Part shown: positions 42,788 to 53,762 of the stretch, piece by piece
Layout: the number at the start of each line of letters is the position of its first letter
Position numbering within the stretch: position 1 is the first letter of the stretch
Source: Rhizomucor pusillus
Lineage: Eukaryota > Mucoromycota > Mucoromycetes > Mucorales > Lichtheimiaceae
Direction: 5' to 3'
NCBI GenBank assembly: GCA_900175165.2
Contig: FWWN02000236.1
Coordinates: forward strand, 352-64,351
DNA: 64,000 nt
Program-made: the position numbers and the translations under genes
Notes under the pieces: model-generated
Databases searched by the model: none
Told to the model about the DNA's origin: nothing
The model's input: the letters and a program-made list of their open reading frames with translations, nothing else

Positions 42788-45700
42788 CGCGAATTTACCA
42801 TTGCGGTTGGCTTGGTTAATGCTTTTGCGCATTTTTGCGCTTGGCATTTTTGTTTTTCCATTTTTCTGCTCGCACATGTCTGCAATGCCATTTCTGCACT
42901 CAAGCTGAACGGGACATTGGAGAAGTTAAATCAAAAGCATTGAGTAAAATGCATAAAACAGTTGCTAATTGACCTAAAATATTCAATAATAATTTTAAAT
43001 ATTTATTGATTACAATTCGGGATACATGTGATCTCCCACTGCTACTGAAAGTTGTATCTGGTTACCATGAATATCGGTCGGTATGCAAAGCTTGAATCTT
43101 TTGTTGCTATGGAACGACAGTATTGAATGGCCTCGTAATTTCTCATAAAAGAATCAGTTTTCCCGGTGTGGCGCATTTGGGGAGTTTATCCGTTGAAAAA
43201 TGGAGCAGCTTCGAGATGACGAAAGATATAAAATTGAACCCACCAAAAGTAGTTCAGCACAACTTTCGATCCCAACGCTCGAGAGGTGGCACTTAGCAGG
43301 AACAGCTTGCAGGAAACGGGACAACGAGAAGAATACCCATTACTAGAGAGTGGAATATAAGGACGAGATCATAATACAAGGGCACACTGATGACAGTTTC
43401 AGATCATAGACTGCATGTCATATATTTGGACGTCCAGAAATTGAGCCAGTGACCTATTGTGAAATTCTGGTATATATGTGGATTCAAATGTAAAAGGATG
43501 GAAGTTCAGAATACTTTAATATATGCTGTATTTCAGACTGTTTGCGACATGGCCGTTCGTGTGCAAATGCCATCAGACATCATTGTTCACGTGTATAGAT
43601 TAATTGCTAGTAGCCCTCCTACAATACTTTTTTGAATACACCATCCTGTATGGTGCAAGTCATTTCCAAAAGCATTGTTATGCGTTGCTTATTGCAATTT
43701 CTTTGCAAAATCCCTGTGATCCGGCGATAAACATAGCGTAAAGCCAAACCAAAGGAAATATATAAAGGGAATCCAGCGCTTCCTGTTTACTGTCTGATAG
43801 CGAATGAACTACATGCACTGTGCGGATAATATATGCCTGTGAGGTGATGGTCGATTTTGTTCCGAAACTCACGCACCGCTGTGCAGGATATGTAAGTTTT
43901 TGCACACTTTTGTACATTGTTTAAAATGTACTGATAATGCTTCACAGCATTAGACAGAATATACAGGGTTGCAATATTTTACCGTAAAGCATTGTACAGA
44001 TTCATCGTTTATTTTTTTTTTCAATCATCTTCTGAGATATATATGAAGCCTGATCGTACCGTAAAAGATTCCAAGTAAGGCAGAGAGAATAATAACAACG
44101 TTGTATGCAGTGGCTCGTTGTAAAACTCAAAATATTTAAGTGGAATGTAAAAGGGTTGCTGAAGTGGTACAGATCTCGCAAATAGTTATTAACTAATTAC
44201 TTTCGCGCAAAATTGTAACGACGCCGAATGCTTTGCTGTGATAGACGCTGGCGCATTGTTCCTGAGCCGTAAATGCTCCAGCGATCTGCTATTGCATGCG
44301 ATGCTCCTGACTAGTAAATTTCACAGCCAGTTGTCAAGTATACAGTTATGCGCATCACAGAATTATTATTCGATGTTCAAGATGTATGCACCTGCAAATT
44401 TTGCGCTGTAAATGCAAATGGACAAGAAAGGAACGTACAATCAACGTTGCAGCTTCAGAGGCAGCTGCGATGCTGCTAATGGGTGCCGTGGAGCGCGAAA
44501 ATCCGGAAATGGTACTGACTCCCGGTGACCCGAGCTGCATCTTTCTCATCATTATGAACGCACAGTATCTATTGTCGGATCCAAGTTACAGCATCCTTGA
44601 ACTCTTCAATTTTCTTGTGGCGGAGCAGAATAGCAAGAAATTGCGAGATTATAATTCGGCGTAGGGATGCAAAAGTCAAACCAATAATGTGTCAACATTC
44701 GACCAACTAGTGACAATCAGTGCGCCAAGTAAGCAGCGCGGCGGAGATATAAGATATACTCAAACAACTGTGTGTTAAATCAGATCGTGCAGATTGACTG
44801 TGCAGTTACACCTGTTGAAAAGATAGGGAACGAAGCAATGGGTCTAGAAATCCTATGCGTGAAAAGAAGACCTTCCGAAATTCCATCTTACCTTTTTACG
44901 GTGCGATTTCCTTGTGGCAAAACGACAATAAAGGGGAATAGCTTGAATGTAAAAAGGATAGGTTGTAAATCCATTGTTGCACTGCAATGTGCTGCACCTG
45001 CTCTGCTCGCAGAAAAAGGGATGCCCTTACCCACGTTCCCTTTGCGTAACATGCAAATCCCGAATCCTTGGGACAATTACGTCAGGGGACGGGACGGTGT
45101 TCCCAAAAAAGCAAGTTGGGCAACTATTTGACGCGGTGGGGTTTGACGTTCTCGAACAAGCGGGCGCGAAGTCTCTCTTTGCTTCGCCGAGCCATTCGAG
45201 ATTATGCAAGAGCGTGATAATTACAAGACTAAAGCTTGGCAATACGTAAGCATTTTTATAACCTCGGTGAATCTCGTCTAAAGAAACCATTGCTTGTTTC
45301 CGTGATTACCAAACCAAGTATTCTCTGGTTACAAAAGTTACATAATTTCAACTCAGAGACAGGGACGCATGGAAGCGGATTGAGAATTATCCAAGCTGCT
45401 TAACAATAACGGGGGGAAATGTGGGGGAGCAATGGTCGAGTAAAGGCTCTTGTTGACAGTAGGGCGCCTTGCAACGAACGACAAACCTGCCAACGGAAGA
45501 TCTCTAGCAGGAGCGTGGCAAAAGCAGTACTGGAAAAGGTATATTGGTGAGTTTAGAATATACCTTTCAAGATGATTTACATCCGTTTGTTGTTGCCAGG
45601 ATTTACAAAGTATATAAATGCGGGCAGTGTACAATTCCTTTCCACTTTCAACACATTGTTATCCGTCTCCCATTTTTTTTGATTCTTGTTCCTGTAATCC

Positions 45701-45797
45701 ACCGTATTGCGCGATCCATTCCGATAATTCTGATCCGCAGTGTATTTCCTGTACCAACTGCCAATAACAACTCTCAAATACCATATTACAATAGAAA
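42788..45797. other. 3-kb gene-poor stretch with short decayed ORFs
   Basis: AT-rich. From 42788 to 44385 I see no gene. A 92-codon plus frame (44386-44664) contains MLLMGAVERENPEMVLTPGD and ILELFNFLVAEQN and looks protein-like, and a 119-codon frame follows (44772-45131, with CGKTTIKGNSLNVKRIGC). Neither has a recognisable domain, and neither clearly splices to a neighbour. They could be fragments of one decayed element or lineage-specific genes. Confidence 0.4.
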
Positions 45798-46262
45798 ATG
45801 TCCTATGCCTTATTGTTGCAGGTCAACACTACGCAGTCCACAAGCCAGTCGCATCAAGATCACATGAATCAACAACTAGAACAAACAACTTGCTCTGATA
45901 CATCTACCATCCACGCATTAATTTCTACAATCTGTCCATTATTGCCTCTTCGCAGTATTACTCTTGACGGTCTGCAAGAGTCTCTGGATACCCTTTACAG
46001 CGAACTTTTATCCATTCAAGTCGTATACAAATCACTCGTGGAGGCGATGTCTTTCGCAGTCAAGCCTCCAATACCCTCTGCAAGCACAGAAGAGATTCTA
46101 GACGACATTGACGCTGAAGTCGGTATAGCATGCGATGACTTGGCGGCCCAAGTTCGAAAATTACACAGACAAGTCAACCGTCTAGAACGCGATATCCGCA
46201 TATTCCAGCAGCAAATGGTTCTCGGCCTTCCTGTACCGGTCGCTGCATACAGGTTTACTTAA
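45798..46262 (+). CDS. Small helical / coiled-coil hypothetical protein
   Basis: Intronless frame, ATG at 45798 (MSYALLLQVNTTQ) or, more likely by composition, at 45864 (MNQQLEQTTCSDTST), giving 132-154 residues. The sequence is mostly helical with heptad-like spacing: LDGLQESLDTLYSELLSIQ, then EEILDDIDAEVGIACDDLA and VRKLHRQVNRLERDIRIFQ. This is the size and style of a small coiled-coil subunit of a larger complex (kinetochore or trafficking, for example), but no family was recognised. Stop at 46260-46262. Confidence 0.6.
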   Translation: MSYALLLQVNTTQSTSQSHQDHMNQQLEQTTCSDTSTIHALISTICPLLPLRSITLDGLQESLDTLYSELLSIQVVYKSLVEAMSFAVKPPIPSASTEEILDDIDAEVGIACDDLAAQVRKLHRQVNRLERDIRIFQQQMVLGLPVPVAAYRFT

Positions 46263-46851
46263 ATCTGGAACAATGATCTACATTACAGCGTGTGTCTAAA
46301 AGCGTAATGCTAATCAGATGCATCAACCCATGATATAACTAGACCTTTCCACGCGATATGCCATTTTGGAACTTGTTCCGGTCTGTGGGATCCATTGCAG
46401 ATCATCAATCTTAAAGAGGCAGAAAAATTATCATGATCAAGAACAAAAATTAATACACACAAAACAGAATGCTGCTTGTATGAATTTTATGAGAATCAAA
46501 ATATCGAATACCAACTTTTACCAATGTTTATACAATGCTGCGCATTCGTGATTGTTTTATCTTGACAAGAGCAGCAAGACTGATGACAGTCGCCCATTGC
46601 CCTCCACATGAAAACTTGCAGCGCATTGATGGACATTGTTTGGTTCATATTCAAATAGGTTTAGAGTGTCCATTTTTGCCATGAAGTTCTGGATTATTGC
46701 AGACAAACATTGTACTCTTATATGATAACGCCAACGGGGAAAGCATGGCATTTTCAATCTCGCGTGCGTGAACCTAGTGCGTCCATGCGATGAAAAACGT
46801 ATTTGCATAGCACCATTTGCTGCTATTCTTCTCTTTTGACAGCCCGCCAAG
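46263..46851. other. Intergenic, nothing recognised
   Basis: AT-rich spacer between the coiled-coil gene and the next plus-strand gene. The minus-strand frame at 46557-46850 has no domain and overlaps the promoter of the following gene. Confidence 0.4.
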
Positions 46852-48059
46852 ATGGACCAAGATCAATCTCAAGAGGCTAAAAGTCAGAGCAATGAACAAC
46901 CGGAGCACTCAAGGTAGGCTTGGTGCCTTGCAAATCAAATGTAGCAAAACTAGAAACATGTAAAGATCAGCAAACGACAACACCGTGCAAACGACGAAGC
47001 TGGTGAAAAATACCGTGGACGTCGTGTCCTCAGCAATGTCCAACTTTCAGAGTGTAGGGCAAAGCTCCAACACTTTATTACCTGCGTTGCTCAACTATAA
47101 ACTTTAAAGATCTTGAACCAGCAGCTTGAGAATACTAAAACGATGACACAAGAAATCAACAAAATGTTTATCGACACAATCAAGTCGAATGTTAAAATCA
47201 GTACGTTGTACAGAAACGCGCATTCAATGGAGCCCATCGTCCTAAATCACTGTGCCTCTTTGTGTAGCAAGCGTACTAAGCCCAGTTCAAGGAGGTATCG
47301 AACTTTCTGCAACAGTTTCCAACATTTCGTCGATACCGATAGTAAACGCGTCAACCAACTTGTCTTTTGGATTACCCGAGGATAGAAGGAACAGTGTTAC
47401 ATGGCAAGCATGCTCTGCGACCATCACGACAGAGCAACCAGAACGTCAGCCTGCATCGGTCACGCTGGACAACGATAAAGTGATAACTTTAATGGGTCAC
47501 TCGCAGTATACGCAAATTGTGCATATCAAGACAAATGAGCTGTTGCAATGTAACGGCACGCTAGAGCTGGAATTTCCACCGCCTATAAAAGCCGAAACTG
47601 TCCGCCTACAACATCGATTTGGTGTCTATTTGATTGATCAGGTTTGTAAATAGTTGGTCATATTGCTCAGGAACAAGGAACTAATCAATCCGTGTAGCTT
47701 ACCAAGAAAGTCGTCAAGGATGCATCGCCAGCAGCGACAGAATATAAGCACCAAGACCGCGAATACCCAGCTACATTCCTGAGGAATATCTTGGATCTAC
47801 ATCCAATGCAAGGCATGGAACCTGGGATGAAAATCATCCTATCTCCTATTCACGCGAAAATGGTAAAAATTGAAACTTACCGCCGCAGTAATTTGGTCAT
47901 TTTAATACTCCTTTAAAGCAGGATATCGAAATATCATGTACCTTGAATGAATTTAAGCACGATTGCAGCATTGTTAGCGTACGTTTTTCTGCTAATGATT
48001 CTGCTCTCCCGTTTCTTGGTCCTTTGCTCCGTGAACTTGATCTACTAAAAGTATGTTAA
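46852..48059 (+). CDS. Multi-exon orphan: coiled coil followed by beta-rich region
   Basis: Start at 46852 (MDQDQSQEAKSQSNEQPE). Introns of about 53, 56 and 67 nt join, in phase, SANDNTVQTTKLVKNTVDVV, ILNQQLENTKTMTQEINKMF and SVLSPVQGGIELSATVSN. The rest is beta-rich: SSIPIVNASTNLSFGLPED, VITLMGHSQYTQIVHIKT, NGTLELEFPPPIKAETVRL and HRFGVYLIDQ, then after further introns FLRNILDLHPMQGMEPGMKI and IEISCTLNEFKHDCSIVSV. Stop at 48059. About 320 residues. Phase-consistent introns and no stops make a real gene likely. Beta-sandwich appendages of this sort occur in trafficking and DNA-repair scaffolds, but I cannot assign a family. Confidence 0.65.
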
Positions 48060-48195
48060 AAACTTCCGACTCATAAGATACTAAATCGCATTCCCGCCAC
48101 ATCTCCTCAAATCTATTCAAACTATATAGTTTCTTTTTTACTCTTTTTTTACATCTTCTTCTCTTATTCTACATTATATCAACAGCACTGCATTC

Positions 48196-49983
48196 ATGTT
48201 GCGTTTGTACGTGTCATTACTGTGCGCTTCGGCCTTCTCGCTGCAGTGGGCGCGTGTATTTGGATTTGAGCCAAGCCCGGATTTTCTTCGATTCCTACGC
48301 AAGCAGCAAGCACAAGAACAAGACAAGAAGCATTGTCTCTTGTTTGAAGACCATTTTAACAGATTCGACTTTTCAAAGTGGCAGGTACTGTTTGCACACA
48401 TAATAGCTTGATAAGCAGGAGCACTGTTTCTCACACAAATAAAAAAGCATGACATTACCATGAGTGGAGGTATTGTGTTTCGTCCGTGTCAAATGGCTGC
48501 TCGGTGCTAAATCAATACTGGCTCTCGTTTTTGGCTTGTTCTTGCTCGCGACAAGGTGGAAACTGGGAGTTCCAATGGTATGCCTGTGTAGGCTAAACTG
48601 TTATGCATCGCAGTCGACTAACGGAGCGTAAAGGTACACGAACAATCGATCCAACAGCTACGTCGAAGATGGCATTTTGTACATAAAGCCTACACTGACA
48701 GCGGACTATATGGGCGAAGAGTTGATGAAGGATGGTGGTCAACTTAGTCTTTGGTAAGCAAAACGACATCCACTTGGCAGTTGAAACCGAGTTTGCATCA
48801 ACGCTATACTTGCCACAGGGCCGGCGAACCATCCGTGAGCTGTACAGGTAAATGGATTTAAAGTCCAGGAACTATTACCTTTCATACTCACAAACCAGGA
48901 AAAATGCAGACAATTCTTTCTACGGTAAGCAACCTTGCTGCAAGTGACATGTGTAAATATGCATTGTGAATACGATACCGTTTGAAAGGATGTGAGCGCT
49001 CTGCAGGCGCTGCTGCAGGAGGAAATTACATCAATCCGGTCCAGTCGGCCAAGCTTCGCACAATCAATTCCGTCTCGTTTAGATACGGAAGGGTTGAGGT
49101 GAGAGCTCGGCTACCAAAAGGTGATTGGATCTGGCCTGCCATCTGGATGATGCCAAAATACTCTGCCTATGGCGTATGGCCTGCAAGTGGTAAGTCAATA
49201 CATATAAATGTATGCAGAAGGCAGCAAGCTAAAAAAGCGAGACTTACACAAGGTGAAATTGATATTGCAAGTAAAAAAGAAAAATCAACCGAATCGTTCG
49301 CAGCTTACTGATATGCATGCTAGATGGAATCTCGCGGTAATGAAAAATACAGATACGGTAACGTCAGTACAATGGCTTCTACCCTGCATTGGGGCACCCA
49401 TTACTTGATGGACAAGTACAACCTCACCATGGCCGAGGCAATGCTGGACAACGGCCAGAGCTTTGCAGACGACTTTCACATTTTTGGTAAAAAGCATTCT
49501 CATCCCTATCATTCATCCATGATACTCAAACTCGAACTTTTTTAGGTCTCGAATGGACCGAGGAAGGTATCCGCACCTACGTTGACGATTCAACAGTTCT
49601 GCTTGTCGAATTCAACGAGCCATTCTACGAGCGCGGGCAGTTCGCAAAGGGTACAGCAAATCCATGGAGTTCAGGTGACATCGGCGCTCCCTTTGACCAG
49701 GAATTCTATCTGGTAATCATTTTCCTAACCTTGAAGCTTTTGATCTTGTCGTGTTAACAACGCCGAGGCTGCAATAATTTCGTAGATTCTGAACGTTGCT
49801 GTGGGTGGCACCAACGGTTACTGGCCGGATGGACCAGAGAAACCTTGGCGAAACGATGGGCAACATGCAATGAACGATTTCTGGGACAACAAGGAAAAAT
49901 GGCTGCCTACATGGGGAAAAGGAAACGAGAATGCAATGGCTATTGATTGGGTCAAAGTTTGGTCGCAAGACAAGGATTGTTAA
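48196..49983 (+). CDS. Secreted glycoside hydrolase family 16 (beta-1,3-glucanase/GNBP-like)
   Basis: Starts at 48196 with a signal peptide (MLRLYVSLLCASAFSLQW). Eleven exons, several tiny: 48448-48469 (22 nt), 48556-48577 (22 nt), 48899-48924 (26 nt) and 49253-49266 (14 nt). Motifs in order: LLFEDHFNRFDFSKWQHDIT, GGNWEFQWYTNNRSNSYVE, GILYIKPTLTADYM, NYINPVQSAKLRTINSVSF, YGRVEVRARLPKGDWIWPAI, then GEIDIMESRGN (GH16 ExDxxE; first Glu nucleophile, last Glu acid/base), HIFGLEWTEEGIRTYVDD, and ILNVAVGGTNGYWPDG. This is the laminarinase/beta-glucan-binding branch with an intact active site. About 370 residues. Likely acts on beta-1,3-glucan at the cell wall or outside the cell. The intron after GEIDI uses a GC donor. 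Confidence 0.93.
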
Positions 49984-50196
49984 AAGCAGAAAAATCCAAA
50001 GATCCCCATATATCCACGAGACATTCATTTATCTATATATAATATAGTCCTTTTCTTTCTTCTTTTCTGATACAATTGAATGCTATTATTTCTGCCAGCT
50101 CTATTGGGAGATTTGCATTAAATGGTGCAACGAGGTTTCCGCTTTTGGCGATTTTGCATTTCATCACGTTTCTACTCCCCTAGCACACTCCTTGTC

Positions 50197-51248
50197 ATGA
50201 CTGACAAACGAGATCTGCCTTTGCAAGACAGATTTCTTGAACTTGTCAAGGTAAGCACAGATCTCTGGGATACTGCTAGCGTTGGACTTACGAGATTTGC
50301 CTTAGAATCCACAGTTTTATTGGTGGTGCGGTCATGTCTGCTTTGTACTCAACGCCATGCTTTATTTTACATCTGTCCTGTCACTCCATTCGTTTCCTGG
50401 ATTCTACAGACGTGCATACGCTGGAGCCCTGGTATCATATGGCATTGTCATCTGGAGATCGCTGGGGGTATGTGTAGAGAGCGTGAACGAGGAAAAATAT
50501 AACGTTGCTAAACGCGAATTCAGGTACCAAAAACTGTCAACCTCGACTTCGTAAACGATGAAAATGTTCAATATTTTGCATTGGCATTCTACTGGTATTC
50601 TTATTGTCCGATCACAGGTACAGACCAAGGGCACATCGATTGAATCAAATCGATACTAACTCGGATTTGGACGTTGCGCAACAGTTACCTTGCTACCATT
50701 CTTCATCTTTTCCTTCTTCCACGCTGTCGCCTATATTCCTAGTACACTTATACCCGCATTAATCCGTGACAGCGAGAACTCGGCGATCTATAGAGTGTGC
50801 CAATCCATGAAACAATACACTGATACACACCATGAACTGGCTATGCAGCTTGCTGCATACGTTGAAGTAGTAGGCGTCATGGGCCGATTAATCGTTGGCG
50901 TCCTTAGGTAAGCATCTCGCTGCATGCTGTCTGTGGCAGTCTATACTGAACCTTGCTGCTAGTTTCCAGACATCCGTCCTGGCTCTAATCATTTTTGCAC
51001 ATTTCTTGCGTCTCCGCTACTTGTTTTCCAATTACACTAGAGACGCTCTGCATGAAGCAACGGCCTGGCTGGATCAGTGGTTCCTGCCGCTGGCGGCAGA
51101 CGAGCGCCAAGCCGCGCAGCTAGCATCCAAGTTATACAAAAACACAAAAGGCATAGTTATTCGCTATGGAAGTACATCTCAGCTAAATAATGCCAGCACT
51201 GCTGGTGCTACTACCGCTGCTGGTGCTGCAACAAGCAATGAATCTTGA
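50197..51248 (+). CDS. POM33: POM33/TTS1 (TMEM33 family) ER and nuclear-pore membrane protein
   Basis: Start at 50197 (MTDKRDLPLQDRFLELVK) rather than the upstream in-frame ATG at 50122. Exons joined by about 55-80-nt introns read NPQFYWWCGHVCFVLNAML, FPGFYRRAYAGALVSYGIV, DENVQYFALAFYWYSYCPI, TLLPFFIFSFFHAVAYIPS and TSVLALIIFAHFLRLRYLFS. Four or five membrane segments and the Asn-Pro-Gln-Phe start of the membrane region fit the TMEM33/Pom33/Tts1 family, which shapes ER tubules and helps distribute nuclear pores. The C-terminus is Ala/Thr-rich and low-complexity. About 265 residues. TYW3 begins 44 bp downstream on the same strand. Confidence 0.85.
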
Positions 51249-51292
51249 TAAAGGTGTGGCTTGATTTTTTCTTTTCACAAGGCAACTGCCAA

Positions 51293-52250
51293 ATGTCCTC
51301 CTCCTCTAGTTTTGAATCGCGAAAGCATCAAGTCGTCTCCTCACTAGTCGAAACTCTCGATGCCGAGCGTCGAGACAAATCGCCAAAAGGCTTCATAGAC
51401 GCACCTATACTCAACCTCATTCATATCATTAACCGCCACCGCGATTATTACACAACCAGCAGTTGCTCGGGGCGGATCGCAATCTATTGTGAAGGCTTGG
51501 AAGAACAAGAGAATCTAGAAAAGACGACAAAGGGTGGAAAGTGGCTGTATGTGTCACACGATCCTGTCGATATACCATCAGATGCAGGCGACGACTGGAT
51601 AAAGAGACTGCTTTTCGGATCAGAGTATCATCGCCTAGGCGAACCTGTTCCAAGTGATGCTAAAGATATCAGGAAGCAACAGCTAGTTTTCTTCAAGTTT
51701 GAGCCTCTTGTAAGCCCCGTGAACAATACAACAAGAGACAGGCTTCTTGACAATATTTTTCGTTTCGCTCGGATTTTTTTAGATTCTGCACGTAGAGGCA
51801 TCATCCTTGGAAGCGTGCATGCATCTCAACGGTCTGGCGTTCCAAGCCGGATATCAAAATAGTGGCATCACACCTTCGCGGACACGGCATATGCTAGCTA
51901 TCCGAAGCACACACAAACTTGATACGCCAATTGCCTACGTCGATCACGCCACGGATAAAATTGTACCGCTTGTAGACGCAACATATCTCTTGCTACTTTT
52001 AAGAATGTCCAATGACAAGTTTGCTCAGAACTCGGAGCGCATGAAGGCTTTCGAGCAGATCATGGAGCAACAAGTAATAGCAAGTCAAAACCGTCCCGCG
52101 GTAGAAACCAAGGAAGAACGTCGAGAAAGAAAGCGCAGAGAGGGTTTGGCACGGCAACAACAACAACGGCAAGATATTGGCGCCAGGGAGGAAAAGGAGC
52201 CTCGAGAGGAGGAGGAGCAAGAGCTACTAGCTGATCTTCATTTGGAATAA
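51293..52250 (+). CDS. TYW3: TYW3, wybutosine-synthesis methyltransferase
   Basis: Two exons. Start at 51293 (MSSSSSFESRKHQVVSS). YYTTSSCSGRIAIYCEGL carries the SSCSGRI signature of TYW3; KGGKWLYVSHDPVDI and QLVFFKFEPL follow. A 73-nt intron (GTAAGC..TTTTAG, about 51711-51783) leads to ILHVEASSLEACMHLNGLAF, QAGYQNSGITPSRTR and ATYLLLLLRMSNDKFAQN. The C-terminal 60 residues are a highly charged Arg/Glu/Gln helix that is likely non-catalytic. Known role: SAM-dependent N4-methylation of the wybutosine intermediate at position 37 of tRNA-Phe. About 295 residues. Confidence 0.93.
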
Positions 52251-52557
52251 AGATGATAGCCACGAGAGTTCTATTTTTATTTTAAGCTTACTTTTGGTAA
52301 GCAGGTGTTCTTCTTGGTCTGCAGATCTTGACATATGAAGGATAGAGAACATACAGTTGATGCCAGTTACGAAACGTGACATTGTCCACTCTTTCCTTTG
52401 AGATGTAAGAATTCCTCCCCTTGAAGACGTATTCGATGCAGGAGGTTGGGGTCGAATTGGTGAGCGACAGGCCTGAAAGCTATAAATCGACAAGAAGTCT
52501 TCAGACGTTGATCATCACATCAAGACTAGTCGGTCATATACCTGTTTCTATCTCCTC

Positions 52558-52809
52558 ATGCGCTCGCAATTGGTTGTCTATGCACTTGCACTCGCTCTGC
52601 TCATGATGGTCGGTTCTGTCCAAGCAAGCTATTGCGCCTGCACCAATCTGGCTCAAGGTGGCATGATTGACGATTCAAAAGCAAGAGCTTCCTGTACTAC
52701 CAATCAATTTGCCGGAAACCGATGCATTGTAAACGATACCAAGAACTTTATCAACAGCTGCGGGGACAAGGGAGGCGGCAGCATCTGTCATAATCCCTTT
52801 GATAAATAA
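52558..52809 (+). CDS. Small secreted cysteine-rich protein
   Basis: Single-exon 83-residue frame. A clear signal peptide (MRSQLVVYALALALLMMVG, likely cleaved after VQA) is followed by about 60 residues with six Cys: SYCACTNL, ASC, GNRC, INSC and SIC. An odd-even pairing into three disulphides is plausible. AATAAAG follows the stop by about 12 nt, supporting expression. Small secreted Cys-rich proteins are common in fungi with varied roles, and I make no functional claim. An in-frame upstream Met is not available, so the start is secure. Confidence 0.75.
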   Translation: MRSQLVVYALALALLMMVGSVQASYCACTNLAQGGMIDDSKARASCTTNQFAGNRCIVNDTKNFINSCGDKGGGSICHNPFDK

Positions 52810-53762
52810 TCAAGTTCAAAAATAAAGCATAGTAATCATTGTTACTGCTTGCCAGATCGGAATGAATGTTGAACACCAAAATCGTAGCTGTCATTTCTTT
52901 TTTCATGTTTGGAACACATCTGTCGCTGTCAATCATTTCTGGGAATGGTAAATAAACTTAGCTTGTATGCAAATTCATTAGAACAATAAACATTAGCCAA
53001 AAATTGAAATCAGGCCATCCTTCAGAATCGATCGCATCTAGACTGAGCAGTTAGCAGCAGATGGATATGGATTACCATCGTTGTCTATGGAGAGCACTGC
53101 ATTCAACGGAGGCAGAGCAGAAGGCTCCATAGTGATAGAAATCTAAGAAATCAGTGATAATCAGGAGCTCGTTATCAAAGTATAGTGAGCGAAGAGAGAT
53201 AATTACGATTTGTCTGTATATTTATTGCTGAACAATCAGAGATATAGAGATATATGCATCAAACTAAGAATTGTGCTACCATATCATTCCTCACTTGCGG
53301 GATCACGGCGCACATCACCGAGAGCGCATCATATTCCTTTCTTTTGATACATTTACGACCTTGGTTCTATGTTTTGAGAATAGCATCCCAGGCCAATCAA
53401 TAAATGATCTACTACGCAGATACTTCGCAGAACGTACAAAATGAATTGCACCAACTCGCTCAGCACCTACATCTGCCTTTACCCAGTTTATTCACTCGTA
53501 TTATCTGCATGTTTATTGCATGCATTTATTCCAATTATGCTTCTGCAGATGCACGCAATTTTAAAAGAGCTGCAACTCGAGTCAATGCTACAGTAAACCA
53601 GACATTGAATGCGAAGCCAAGAGAAAGATTTGTATTTCTTGGCGCTGCGACAACCAATCTTCAAGGACATCTGACCTTTTAAGTCCGCGGACGGGGAAGC
53701 GCAGCATGCATAAACAATGGAAGGAGAGACATTCAACCGTTTGACACAACTCTTTCACTCAA
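52810..53762. other. AT-rich spacer
   Basis: Between the secreted protein and the YSC84-like gene. The 92-codon plus frame at 53404-53682 is not supported by motifs. The last 60 bp contain an upstream ATG (53717) in a different frame from the YSC84 start. Confidence 0.4.

Noticed and set aside
53404..53682. 92-codon plus frame with a hydrophobic stretch
   Set aside because: No motif, no homologous look, and no splice link to YSC84; AT-rich spacer. A lineage-specific gene cannot be excluded.
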